Part shown: positions 37,682-46,344 of the stretch, piece after piece | Numbering within the stretch: the first letter of the stretch is position 1 | Layout of the letters: each line of letters begins with the position of its first letter | Assembly (NCBI RefSeq): GCF_001651855.1 | Contig: NZ_LNQC01000045.1 | Location: 1 to 64,000, forward strand | From: Sinorhizobium americanum | GTDB lineage: Bacteria; Pseudomonadota; Alphaproteobacteria; Rhizobiales; Rhizobiaceae | Reading direction: 5' to 3' | DNA: 64,000 bases | The notes under the pieces: model-generated | Databases searched by the model: none | What the model saw: only the letters and a program-made list of their open reading frames with translations | What the model was told of the DNA's origin: nothing | Translations under genes and position numbers: made by a program

Positions 37682-37698
37682 TTTTGAACAATTCTAAA
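37682..37698 (+). promoter_or_regulatory. Irr-type iron control element (ICE) at the nfuA promoter
   Basis: TTTTGAA-CAA-TTCTAAA, immediately after the -10 hexamer. It matches the rhizobial Irr consensus TTTAGAA-N3-TTCTAAA at 13 of 14 fixed positions. A protein bound here would cover the transcription start, predicting repression by Irr when heme and iron are scarce, which is reasonable for an Fe-S cluster gene. Confidence 0.6.
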
Positions 37699-37737
37699 GA
37701 GCCGGTTGAGAGCGCTCCCGGCGCAACGGAGAGAACC

Positions 37738-38304
37738 ATGTTCATCCAGACCGAAGCCACGCCGAATCCGGCCACGTTGAAGTTCCTACCGGGCAAGGTG
37801 GTGATGGAGAACGGAACCGCCGAATTCCGAAGCGAGGAAGAGGCGCGCGCCGGTTCGCCGCTGGCAGCACGGCTTTTTTCGATTCCCGGCGTCAGCGGCG
37901 TCTATTTCGGCTACGACTTCATCACCGTCAGCAAGGAAGGGCAGGAGTGGCAGCACCTGAAGCCTGCGGTCCTTGGCTCGATCATGGAACATTTCATGTC
38001 CGGCCAGCCGATCATGTCGGGCGCCGGCCGAGCCGAAGAGACGGATCAGGAAGGTGAGTTCTATGACGAGGGCGACGAGGCGATCGTCGCGACGATCAAG
38101 GAACTGCTCGACACGCGGGTGCGCCCGGCCGTCGCCCAGGATGGCGGCGACATCACCTTCCGGGGTTTCAAGGACGGCACCGTGTTCCTGAACATGAAGG
38201 GAGCCTGCTCCGGTTGCCCGTCCTCGACCGCGACGCTCAGGCACGGCGTGCAGAACTTGCTGCGCCATTTCGTGCCCGAGGTCGAATCGGTCGAATCGGT
38301 CTGA
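37738..38304 (+). CDS. nfuA: NifU/NfuA-type Fe-S cluster scaffold or carrier
   Basis: 188 residues. An N-terminal Nfu_N domain (MFIQTEATPNPATLKFLPG to about 90) is followed by a linker and the C-terminal NifU domain with the cluster-binding pair in MKGACSGCPSS (CxxC), plus LLDTRVRPAVAQDGGDI. The architecture is that of mitochondrial NFU1 and rhizobial NfuA-like proteins; it carries 4Fe-4S clusters to enzymes such as lipoate synthase and aconitase. It has its own promoter and iron control element, and no other isc/suf gene is adjacent. Confidence 0.93.
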   Translation: MFIQTEATPNPATLKFLPGKVVMENGTAEFRSEEEARAGSPLAARLFSIPGVSGVYFGYDFITVSKEGQEWQHLKPAVLGSIMEHFMSGQPIMSGAGRAEETDQEGEFYDEGDEAIVATIKELLDTRVRPAVAQDGGDITFRGFKDGTVFLNMKGACSGCPSSTATLRHGVQNLLRHFVPEVESVESV

Positions 38305-38460
38305 AGCCGTCCTCGGATTCGGATGATAGCGGCTTAGGCTGGTTGCAGCCCCAGGATTTTCGGAACACCGACGACAGGTGACGGCTGCGGCCGCGCCTTG
38401 CAGCGGAAGAGCCTCTTCGCGGGCCGGCGAAGCAGCGCAGGGAGGTCATGGCGTCTCACA

Positions 38461-39135
38461 ATGTTGGTCCTTGCCATCGATACCTCGGGCAGCGGTTGCG
38501 CGGCTGCAGTCTATGACGGGGCGGCGGGCGAAGTGCTGGCCCATGCCGGCGCCGACATCGGCCGCGGTCATGCCGAGCGCCTGATGGAGTTCGTCGATGA
38601 GGCGCTCTTCGCCTCCGGCAGGGAACTTGCGGACATCGACCGGATCGCCGTCACCATAGGGCCGGGGTCGTTCACCGGCATTCGCGTCGGCGTCGCAGCG
38701 GCGCGCGGCCTGGCGCTTGCCCTCGGCAAGCCCACCCTCGGCATCACCACGCTTCAGCTTGCTGCCGAGAGCGCCAGGGAGAAACAGCCGGGGAGGCCGG
38801 TGCTGGCGGTCATCGACGCGAAACGGGACGAGGTCTATGTTCAGGCCTTCAGCTCGCTCGGCGAGGCGCAAGGCGAGCCCGAAATCCTGCCGCTCGCCAT
38901 AGCTCGCGACCGGTTTTCCGGTTTCGCCGGTGTCATTAGCGGCTCCGGCGCACCGCTCGTCGCCTCGGCGGAAACGGTCGGCAAGCCGGACGAAAACGCC
39001 ATCGATATAGCCCTTGTCGGCCGGCTGGGCGCTGAGGCCGATCCAGCCTCGGCCAAGCCGAAGCCGCTCTATTTGCGAGGCCCGGATGCAAAGCCTCAGG
39101 CGGGCTTCGCCGTCAGGAGGGCGACGGCAGGATAG
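38461..39135 (+). CDS. tsaB: tRNA threonylcarbamoyladenosine protein TsaB
   Basis: 224 residues with an ASKHA fold: MLVLAIDTSGSGCAAAVYDG is the N-terminal ATPase-like loop, and DRIAVTIGPGSFTGIRVGVA is the family signature. TsaB scaffolds TsaD and TsaE in making t6A37 in ANN-decoding tRNAs. The ATG at 38461 is 15 bases from AGGGAGG (38439-38445), which is long; an ATG at 38448 is better placed but out of frame. rimI follows, the usual tsaB-rimI pairing. Confidence 0.93.
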   Translation: MLVLAIDTSGSGCAAAVYDGAAGEVLAHAGADIGRGHAERLMEFVDEALFASGRELADIDRIAVTIGPGSFTGIRVGVAAARGLALALGKPTLGITTLQLAAESAREKQPGRPVLAVIDAKRDEVYVQAFSSLGEAQGEPEILPLAIARDRFSGFAGVISGSGAPLVASAETVGKPDENAIDIALVGRLGAEADPASAKPKPLYLRGPDAKPQAGFAVRRATAG

Positions 39136-39218
39136 ACCCGTTCAGTCAATCGAGACGGCCGGCCGGTGCTCTGGATGAGGAGGGCGCGGTACCGTCGAGC
39201 CGGATGCGCAGGACAGAG

Positions 39219-39716
39219 ATGAGCTTCACCGACTATTTCACGCGCCGAACTGAATTCGACATCTTCCCGCTAGAGGAGGCGGACCTGACGGCGGCGGCAA
39301 CTCTGCACAGCCAGCGTTTCGCCAAGCCCTGGAGCGACGGCGAAATTCATGCGCTCCTGCTGCAGAAAACGGTTTTCGGCTTTGCGGCCCGCCAGACGAA
39401 TGGCGCGCTTCGCCCTGCATTCGGAGGTTTCGTGCTGTCGCGTGCCGCCGCGGGCGAGGCCGAGGTCCTGTCGATCGGCGTCGATCCGCGTTTTGCCCGC
39501 TCCGGTCTCGGCTGGCGGCTGATGCAGGCGGTGATGCGCGAGGCGATCGTCAAGGGCGCCGAGACCCTGTTCCTCGAAGTCGACGAGACGAACCTGGCAG
39601 CGATCGGACTTTACGGCAAGCTCGGCTTCGCAAAGGTTGGCGAACGCAAGGGCTATTATCAGGGAGCGAGCGGGTCGCGCACCGCTGCCCTTGTCATGCG
39701 GCTCGATCTTCGCTAG
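39219..39716 (+). CDS. rimI: Ribosomal-protein-alanine N-acetyltransferase RimI
   Basis: 165-residue GNAT enzyme. Motif A is SIGVDPRFARSGLGWRLMQAV, the acetyl-CoA pyrophosphate loop, and LEVDETNLAAIGLYGKLGFAKVGERKGYY is motif B with the catalytic Tyr. It acetylates the N-terminal alanine of ribosomal protein S18 in E. coli; the true substrate here is inferred. AGGA lies 5 bases before the ATG. It sits 83 bases after tsaB, and a strong hairpin 11 bases after its stop separates it from olsA. Confidence 0.92.
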   Translation: MSFTDYFTRRTEFDIFPLEEADLTAAATLHSQRFAKPWSDGEIHALLLQKTVFGFAARQTNGALRPAFGGFVLSRAAAGEAEVLSIGVDPRFARSGLGWRLMQAVMREAIVKGAETLFLEVDETNLAAIGLYGKLGFAKVGERKGYYQGASGSRTAALVMRLDLR

Positions 39717-39727
39717 AGCATTTTGCA

Positions 39728-39761
39728 GGCAGGTGGACTCACCTGCCGTCGCATAAATGCG
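39728..39761 (+). repeat. Two adjacent hairpins between rimI and olsA
   Basis: GGCAGGTG-GACT-CACCTGCC (39728-39747, perfect 8-base arms) is followed by CGCAT-AA-ATGCG (39750-39761). The first could terminate the tsaB-rimI transcript, though no T-run follows. The rest of the 135-base gap ahead of olsA has no clear promoter. Confidence 0.55.
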
Positions 39762-39851
39762 GCAAACCAATCCGATAGAGCGGCGGCGCGGACGCATTGA
39801 GCGCACCCGCTCCAGTCCCGTCGAAGTGGTCGGATCAGAAAGTCTTTCCGG

Positions 39852-40667
39852 ATGATCAACTGGATACGGGTCGCGCTCTACGCCATCCTGCTCGCGATCG
39901 TCTCTTTAACGCTGATGCCGGTCCAACTTGTCTGCCTCTGGCTGGATATGAAGCCGCGCCGCTTCCTGCCGCGGTTCTGGCATCGCATCGCCTGCCGTCT
40001 GCTCGGTCTTCGCGTTCGGGTGCACGGGGAATTGGATCGGCGGCGGCCGCTGCTGATAAGCGCCAATCACGTCTCCTGGAAGGACATAATGGTCCTGTCG
40101 TCCATTGCCGATGTCGTTTTCGTAGCCAAGTCGGACGTCAGGGACTGGCCCGTCTTCGGTATCCTTGCCCGCCTGCAGGCCTCGGTTTTTATTGAACGCG
40201 AGCAGAAACACACAACTGGCCACCAGGTGAGCGAGATCGGCCGCCGGCTCGCGGACGGCGAGGTCGTCGTGCTCTTTCCGGAGGGCACGACCTCGGACGG
40301 CAACCGCCTTCTCGAGATCAAGACGTCGCTGTTCGGCGCCGCGGCCTCGGCCGTGCCGCAGTCGCCGACCGGCGTCGTGCATGTCCAGCCGGTGGCGATT
40401 TCCTATACGGGCATCCATGGCATGCCCATGGGCCGCTACTACCGGCCGATCGCGGCCTGGCCGGGCGACACTGGGCTGCTGCCGCACCTCTTCGGGGTCC
40501 TTCGGGAAGGGGCGATCGATGTGGAAGTGGATTTCGGCGAAGCGGTGGATTATGACCGGCACTCCAACCGCAAGACGATAAGCCGCCTCGTCGAGCAGCG
40601 GATCCGCAACATGTTGTCGGACCGGCTGAGGGGCCGGGCGCCGGCCCGCGAGAGGACCGCGGCCTAG
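39852..40667 (+). CDS. olsA: Lyso-ornithine lipid acyltransferase OlsA
   Basis: 271-residue PlsC-family 1-acyl-glycerophosphate acyltransferase-like membrane protein. An N-terminal hydrophobic helix (IRVALYAILLAIVSLTLMPV) is followed by the HX4D motif in ANHVSWKDIMVL and FPEGTTSDGNRL, the phosphate-binding arm. In rhizobia the homologue adds the second acyl chain to lyso-ornithine lipid, completing the pathway that OlsB (24.5 kb) begins. Identity rests on the neighbourhood (rimI upstream, miaB downstream) as well as on sequence; a phosphatidic acid role as PlsC cannot be excluded by motifs alone. Confidence 0.85.
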   Translation: MINWIRVALYAILLAIVSLTLMPVQLVCLWLDMKPRRFLPRFWHRIACRLLGLRVRVHGELDRRRPLLISANHVSWKDIMVLSSIADVVFVAKSDVRDWPVFGILARLQASVFIEREQKHTTGHQVSEIGRRLADGEVVVLFPEGTTSDGNRLLEIKTSLFGAAASAVPQSPTGVVHVQPVAISYTGIHGMPMGRYYRPIAAWPGDTGLLPHLFGVLREGAIDVEVDFGEAVDYDRHSNRKTISRLVEQRIRNMLSDRLRGRAPARERTAA

Positions 40668-40742
40668 TGTAGCGGGACCGCCGCCTTGGGCGCCGGGCGA
40701 AAATACTTCAACTTTGGGCCGCTTTGCACTAAAGAACCCCGC

Positions 40743-42143
<1,401 letters not shown>

Positions 42144-42258
42144 GGCAGAGGTACGAGAACACCTTCTCGGGAGCTTTTGCCGAGTTAAGGCGTTAGAACA
42201 TTCTCTGCGCGTCATTTCACGCGCGGCGCCGAAATCGAGAGTGAGGAGCCTGAACCGC

Positions 42259-43314
42259 TTGAACGGACACGAAATGATTTCATCCTCATCGCGCCATTCC
42301 AAGACAACCGCGACAGACGCCAATCACTTCGTGCTCACGTTCGAGAACAACCGGTTCGCCAGCGAGCTCTTCGGCCAGTTCGATCAGAATTTGAAGCTGC
42401 TCGAGGAACGGCTGCGCGTCGATGCCAGGCCACGCGGCAATTCCGTTGCGATCTCCGGCGATATCGTGGCGACCAACCAGGCACGGCGCGCGCTCGACTA
42501 TCTCTATGGAAGACTGCAAAGTGGGGCTTCGATCGATACGTCCGACGTCGAAGGGGCGATCCGCATGGCGGTCGCGGCCGACGACCAGCTGCAGTTGCCG
42601 ACCATGGAGCGCAAAGCCAAGTTGACGATGGCGCAGATTTCGACGCGCAAGAAGACGATAGCCGCGCGCACGCCGATGCAGGACGCCTATATCCGCGCCA
42701 TGGAGCGGGCCGAGCTGGTCTTCGGCGTCGGTCCGGCCGGTACCGGCAAGACCTATCTCGCCGTCGCCCATGCCGCCCAGCTGCTGGAGCGCGGCGCGGT
42801 CGACCGCATCATCCTGTCGCGGCCGGCGGTCGAAGCAGGCGAGCGGCTCGGCTTTCTGCCCGGCGACATGAAGGAGAAGGTCGATCCCTATCTCAGGCCG
42901 CTCTACGATGCGCTTTACGACATGATGCCGGGCGACAAGGTCGAACGGGCGATTTCGGCGGGCGTCATCGAGATCGCGCCGCTCGCCTTCATGCGCGGGC
43001 GCACGCTTGCCAATGCCGCCGTCATTCTCGATGAGGCGCAGAACACGACGTCGATGCAGATGAAGATGTTCCTGACCCGCCTCGGTGAAAACGGCCGGAT
43101 GATCGTCACCGGCGACCCGAGCCAGGTCGACCTGCCGCGCGGCGTGAAATCCGGTCTCGTCGAGGCGCTGCAGATCCTCAAGGGCGTCGAAGGCGTGTCG
43201 GTGATCCGCTTCAAGGATGCGGATGTGGTGCGCCATCCCATGGTGGCGAGAATCGTCAGGGCCTATGAAAGCCATACGGCCGTTCACGACGAAAGCGAAC
43301 AGAGCGACCGCTGA
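42259..43314 (+). CDS. phoH: PhoH-like ATPase (YbeZ type)
   Basis: About 351 residues. After a KH-like N-terminal segment, the P-loop ATPase has Walker A FGVGPAGTGKTYLAV, LSRPAVEAGERLGFLPGD, and Walker B VILDEAQNTT, with TGDPSQVDLP as sensor. It is thought to act with YbeY in ribosome and RNA quality control. The TTG at 42259 is favoured since GAGGAG lies 10 bases upstream; the ATG five codons on (42274) has no good ribosome-binding site. ybeY starts 17 bases after the stop. Confidence 0.92.
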   Translation: MNGHEMISSSSRHSKTTATDANHFVLTFENNRFASELFGQFDQNLKLLEERLRVDARPRGNSVAISGDIVATNQARRALDYLYGRLQSGASIDTSDVEGAIRMAVAADDQLQLPTMERKAKLTMAQISTRKKTIAARTPMQDAYIRAMERAELVFGVGPAGTGKTYLAVAHAAQLLERGAVDRIILSRPAVEAGERLGFLPGDMKEKVDPYLRPLYDALYDMMPGDKVERAISAGVIEIAPLAFMRGRTLANAAVILDEAQNTTSMQMKMFLTRLGENGRMIVTGDPSQVDLPRGVKSGLVEALQILKGVEGVSVIRFKDADVVRHPMVARIVRAYESHTAVHDESEQSDR

Positions 43315-43331
43315 GGCGGTCGCGCCCGGTC

Positions 43332-43838
43332 ATGACGGCTTTGGATATTCAGATCAGCGTCGAGGAAGGAGACTGGCCGCCGGAGGACCGGTTGCAGCCC
43401 CTTTCTACGCGAATCCTCGGCGCGGCCGCAGAATTTCTCGCTGCCGAGGAGAAGCAGCCGTTCCCGGGCGAACCTCCGGAACTGTCGCTGGTCTTCACCG
43501 ACGATCAATCGATGCGGGAGATCAACGCCGAATGGCGCAATCAGGACAAGCCGACCAACGTGTTGTCCTTCCCCGCCTTCCCGGTGACGCCTGGCAGGAT
43601 GCCGGGACCGATGCTCGGCGACATCATCGTCGCCTACGAGACGCTGAAGCGCGAAGCCGGTGAATTGGAGAAGCCCTTCGAGGAGCATCTAACGCATCTT
43701 CTCGTCCATGGATTCCTCCATCTTTTCGGTTATGATCACATTGAAGACGACGAAGCGGAAAGAATGGAGGGGTTGGAGACTCGCATTTTGGCGCGTCTTG
43801 GCCTATCTGATCCCTACGGGGACCGGACCCCGGATTGA
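43332..43838 (+). CDS. ybeY: Endoribonuclease YbeY, rRNA maturation factor
   Basis: 168 residues. The zinc site is in VHGFLHLFGYDH (His-x3-His-x5-His) and NQDKPTNVLSFP is the conserved substrate region. YbeY matures the 16S rRNA 3' end and works in late 70S quality control; in S. meliloti it also affects sRNA regulation. It lies in the phoH-ybeY-corC operon, 12 bases before corC. Confidence 0.95.
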   Translation: MTALDIQISVEEGDWPPEDRLQPLSTRILGAAAEFLAAEEKQPFPGEPPELSLVFTDDQSMREINAEWRNQDKPTNVLSFPAFPVTPGRMPGPMLGDIIVAYETLKREAGELEKPFEEHLTHLLVHGFLHLFGYDHIEDDEAERMEGLETRILARLGLSDPYGDRTPD

Positions 43839-43850
43839 CAGTTTGGAACA

Positions 43851-45011
43851 ATGAGCGACTTCAAGACACAGCCGGCAACGGTTGCCAGCGAGGAGGCCGA
43901 TGCCTCCGCCGACGCCGACGCGGGCAGTAGTAGTACCACCGCCCGACCAGAGGGCAACAAATCCACCTCATCCTTCTGGAGCCGTGCGGCCCGCCTGTGG
44001 CGCGGTGCGGGTGCGTCAAGCCTGCGCGAGGATCTCGCCGACGCGCTGATGACGGATGCCGACAGCAACACCGCCTTTTCGCCCGAAGAGCGGGCGATGC
44101 TCAACAACATCCTCCGCTTCCGCGAGGTCCGCGTCGAGGACGTGATGGTGCCGCGTGCCGACATCGAGGCGGTGGATCAGAGCATCACGATCGGCGAGCT
44201 CATGGTTCTCTTCGAAGAATCCGGGCGATCGCGCATGCCGGTCTATAGCGAGGGCCTCGACGACCCGCGCGGCATGGTCCATATCCGCGATCTGCTCGCC
44301 TATGTAACCCGGCAGGCCCGCAACCGCCGCCGCAACGGCAAGGCACCGCATCCGGTCGTCGTCGACAAGGCGGAGAAGACGCCGCGTCAGCCGAGGCCCG
44401 GTTTCGATCTCTCTCGCGTCGACCTCAACAAATCGGTCGAGGAGGCGGGCATCATTCGCCAGGTCCTCTTCGTTCCCCCATCGATGCTCGCCTCCGACCT
44501 CATGCAGCGCATGCAGGCCGCACGCATTCAGATGGCGCTCGTCATCGACGAGTATGGCGGCACCGACGGCCTGGTCTCGCTCGAAGACATTGTCGAGATG
44601 GTGGTCGGCGACATCGAGGACGAGCATGACGATGACGAGGTGATGTTCGCCCGCTCGTCGGACGACGTTTTCGTGGCGGATGCGCGTGTCGAGCTCGAGG
44701 AGATTGCCGAGGCGATCGGTCCGGATTTCGACGTGCGCGAGCAGCTTGAGGATGTCGACACACTGGGCGGCCTGGTTTTCGCGTCGCTCGGCCGCATTCC
44801 GGTCCGCGGCGAGGTGGTACAGGCCATCCCCGGTTTCGAGTTCCAGATACTCGACGCCGATCCGCGTCGGGTAAAGCGCGTGCGCATCATGCGCAAGCGG
44901 CCGCCGGCACGCCGGCGGGTGGTCAAGCCCGAAAAGGAGACCTTGCCCGATGCACTGCCGGCGAATGGCGGCGCCCAGGCGAACGCACCGCCTCCGACCT
45001 CGGCGGAATGA
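43851..45011 (+). CDS. corC: CorC/YbeX-like CBS-domain protein
   Basis: 386 residues without membrane helices. A low-complexity N-terminus of about 45 residues precedes two CBS domains (VEDVMVPRADIEAV to GMVHIRDLLAYV, and LFVPPSMLASDL to DGLVSLEDIVEMVVGD), then a CorC_HlyC transporter-associated domain (ARVELEEIAEAIG to about 350) and a tail rich in arginine and proline. The family is linked to divalent cation handling (older name hemolysin/TlyC) and in E. coli to ribosome function. lnt normally follows; here an inverted gene and repeats come first. Confidence 0.93.
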   Translation: MSDFKTQPATVASEEADASADADAGSSSTTARPEGNKSTSSFWSRAARLWRGAGASSLREDLADALMTDADSNTAFSPEERAMLNNILRFREVRVEDVMVPRADIEAVDQSITIGELMVLFEESGRSRMPVYSEGLDDPRGMVHIRDLLAYVTRQARNRRRNGKAPHPVVVDKAEKTPRQPRPGFDLSRVDLNKSVEEAGIIRQVLFVPPSMLASDLMQRMQAARIQMALVIDEYGGTDGLVSLEDIVEMVVGDIEDEHDDDEVMFARSSDDVFVADARVELEEIAEAIGPDFDVREQLEDVDTLGGLVFASLGRIPVRGEVVQAIPGFEFQILDADPRRVKRVRIMRKRPPARRRVVKPEKETLPDALPANGGAQANAPPPTSAE

Positions 45012-45020
45012 TGCACTTTA

Positions 45021-45067
45021 TGCATGTCGCCCAAAAGTGTGCAGCGGTTTTGGGATGACGACATGCA
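45021..45067. repeat. Nested palindrome between corC and the NYN gene
   Basis: TGCATGTCG (45021-45029) pairs with CGACATGCA (45059-45067), and inside it CCCAAAA (45030-45036) pairs with TTTTGGG (45048-45054), all perfect, with an 11-base apical loop and a 4-base right-hand bulge. It lies between two convergent genes and may be both a dispersed intergenic repeat and a transcription end site. The following bases to 45118 hold another GC-rich imperfect repeat around CGCGTGAATACGTTTGAACG. Confidence 0.7.
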
Positions 45068-45118
45068 GAAAAACAAGACCTGAAGCGCGCCGCGTGAATA
45101 CGTTTGAACGCGACGCGT

Positions 45119-45694
45119 TTAGGTGGTGACGCTTTCGTCGGCCGGCTTGAGGATCTGCGGCGCCGCCTGTGGATGGCGGTCGATCTCGCCCCGCAGCGAG
45201 TTGAGATCGATAAAATGATCGGCCTGGCGGCGCAGTTCGTCGGCGACCATCGGCGGCTGGGTCGTGAGCGTCGAAACGACGGAAACCTTGCGTCCCCTGC
45301 GCTGCAACGCTTCCACGAGCGTGGTGAAATTGCCGTCGCCGGAGAAGAGGACGAAATGGTCGACGACGCGGCACTGTTCCATCGCGTCGATCGCGAGCTC
45401 TATATCCATGTTGCCCTTGATCTTGCGCCGGCCCTGGGCGTCGGTGAACTCCTTGGCCGGTTTGGTCACGACCGTGTAGCCATTGTAGTCCAGCCAGTCG
45501 ATCAGCGGCCGGATCGAGGAAAATTCCAGGTCTTCGATGAGCGCCGTGTAGTAGTAGGCTCGCAGCAGATAGGCGCGTTGCTGGAATGCGTTCAGCAACT
45601 TCCGGTAATCGATGTCAAAGCCGAGGCTCTTCGATGTCGCGTAGAGATTGGCGCCGTCGATGAAGAGCGCGATCTTTTCGCGGCTATCGAACAT
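45119..45694 (-). CDS. NYN-domain (LabA/DUF88) putative ribonuclease
   Basis: 191 residues. It begins REKIALFIDGANLYATSKSL with the first conserved aspartate of the PIN-like NYN fold; the others lie in KGNMDIELAIDAMEQ and VLFSGDGNFTTLVEAL. The pattern is that of metal-dependent RNases such as LabA/MARF1-like proteins. Substrate unknown. It is inverted between corC and lnt, which are normally adjacent, and both flanks are palindromic repeats, so it may have been inserted or relocated here. In related rhizobia a very similar NYN gene lies elsewhere, from memory near smpB; whether this one is a second copy cannot be told from the window. Confidence 0.88.
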   Translation of the reverse strand: MFDSREKIALFIDGANLYATSKSLGFDIDYRKLLNAFQQRAYLLRAYYYTALIEDLEFSSIRPLIDWLDYNGYTVVTKPAKEFTDAQGRRKIKGNMDIELAIDAMEQCRVVDHFVLFSGDGNFTTLVEALQRRGRKVSVVSTLTTQPPMVADELRRQADHFIDLNSLRGEIDRHPQAAPQILKPADESVTT

Positions 45695-45737
45695 GGTGAC
45701 CCCTTATTTATCCGAGATGCTGTTTTGGATCGCCTGT

Positions 45738-45843
45738 GCTACAGCGCCGCGCGTCTAAGAGACGTGCAAAGGTCGCTGTAGCGCTTTGAATTGCTGCATG
45801 ATTTTGTCCTTAAATCAATTCTCGATTTTTAGGAGTTATGCAG
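45738..45843 (+). repeat. RIME-like element, copy 1
   Basis: Palindrome A: GCTACAGCG (45738-45746) with CGCTGTAGC (45774-45782) enclosing GCGTCT/AGACGT. Palindrome B, about 45793-45843, runs from CTGCATGATTTTG to TAGGAGTTATGCAG. The two-palindrome layout is that of the rhizobial intergenic mosaic elements. Confidence 0.75.
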
Positions 45844-45861
45844 TGGACGCGTCGCATGGGC

Positions 45862-45965
45862 CCACAGCGCGCCGTGCGTCTTGTCAGGGCGCACAAAGGA
45901 CGTTGTAGTACTTGCATGACTGCATGTTTCTTAAATCGGATCCGATTCAAGGAACATGCAGTCGT
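45862..45965 (+). repeat. RIME-like element, copy 2
   Basis: Same order as copy 1. Palindrome B, 45919-45962, is a 44-base near-perfect palindrome with ACTGCATGTT and AACATGCAGT at its ends and CGGATCCG at its centre; only two positions per arm fail to pair. Palindrome A is degraded (CCACAGCGCGCC...GACGTTGTAG). Confidence 0.75.
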
Positions 45966-46121
45966 GCCGAGTCCGGATTAGACTAACGGCATCTTCCCCA
46001 AGAGGGAACAACCAGCGGTGGCCGGAGCGTGGATTCTGCCGACTGTGGTTAATCCGGCTCCTGTCTCGACCGGTGGTGCGCTGACCGGGCGATCGCTCCC
46101 TCCCTTCATCTCGCCACGATC

Positions 46122-46206
46122 TGCTGCATGATTCCGTGAATCGGAACCGATCGAGGCCAAAACATGCAGCAATTCAACGAGCGTGCTGTGCGCGTCTAGG
46201 GCAGCG
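46122..46206 (-). repeat. RIME-like element, copy 3, inverted
   Basis: On the minus strand it reads CGCTGCCCTAGACGCGC, then TTGAATTGCTGCATG, then ATCATGCAGCA, the same motif order as copies 1 and 2. Palindrome B on the plus strand is TGCTGCAT (46122-46129) to ATGCAGCA (46164-46171). Confidence 0.65.
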
Positions 46207-46344
46207 ACCGACAGCAGTTTGCCTCCTCGGGGAGAAAACCAGCGGCCGCGGCCACGGGACAAATAAGCGGTTTTTTGGAAAACTGCCGGCACTGATTCGA
46301 TCGATCTACGCGCCGCCTCCCGGCCGGCGCGACTTGGAGGCTGC

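Larger units (their letters stand above)
45695..46344. other. 650-base gene-free region with three RIME-like elements
   Basis: No credible reading frame. It holds two palindromic elements in direct orientation (45738-45843, 45862-45965) and one inverted (46122-46206). Two similar blocks around AACCAGCGG (46010-46022 and 46236-46252) may be remnants of a duplication. The lnt promoter must lie near the end of the region, but I cannot identify it. Confidence 0.7.
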
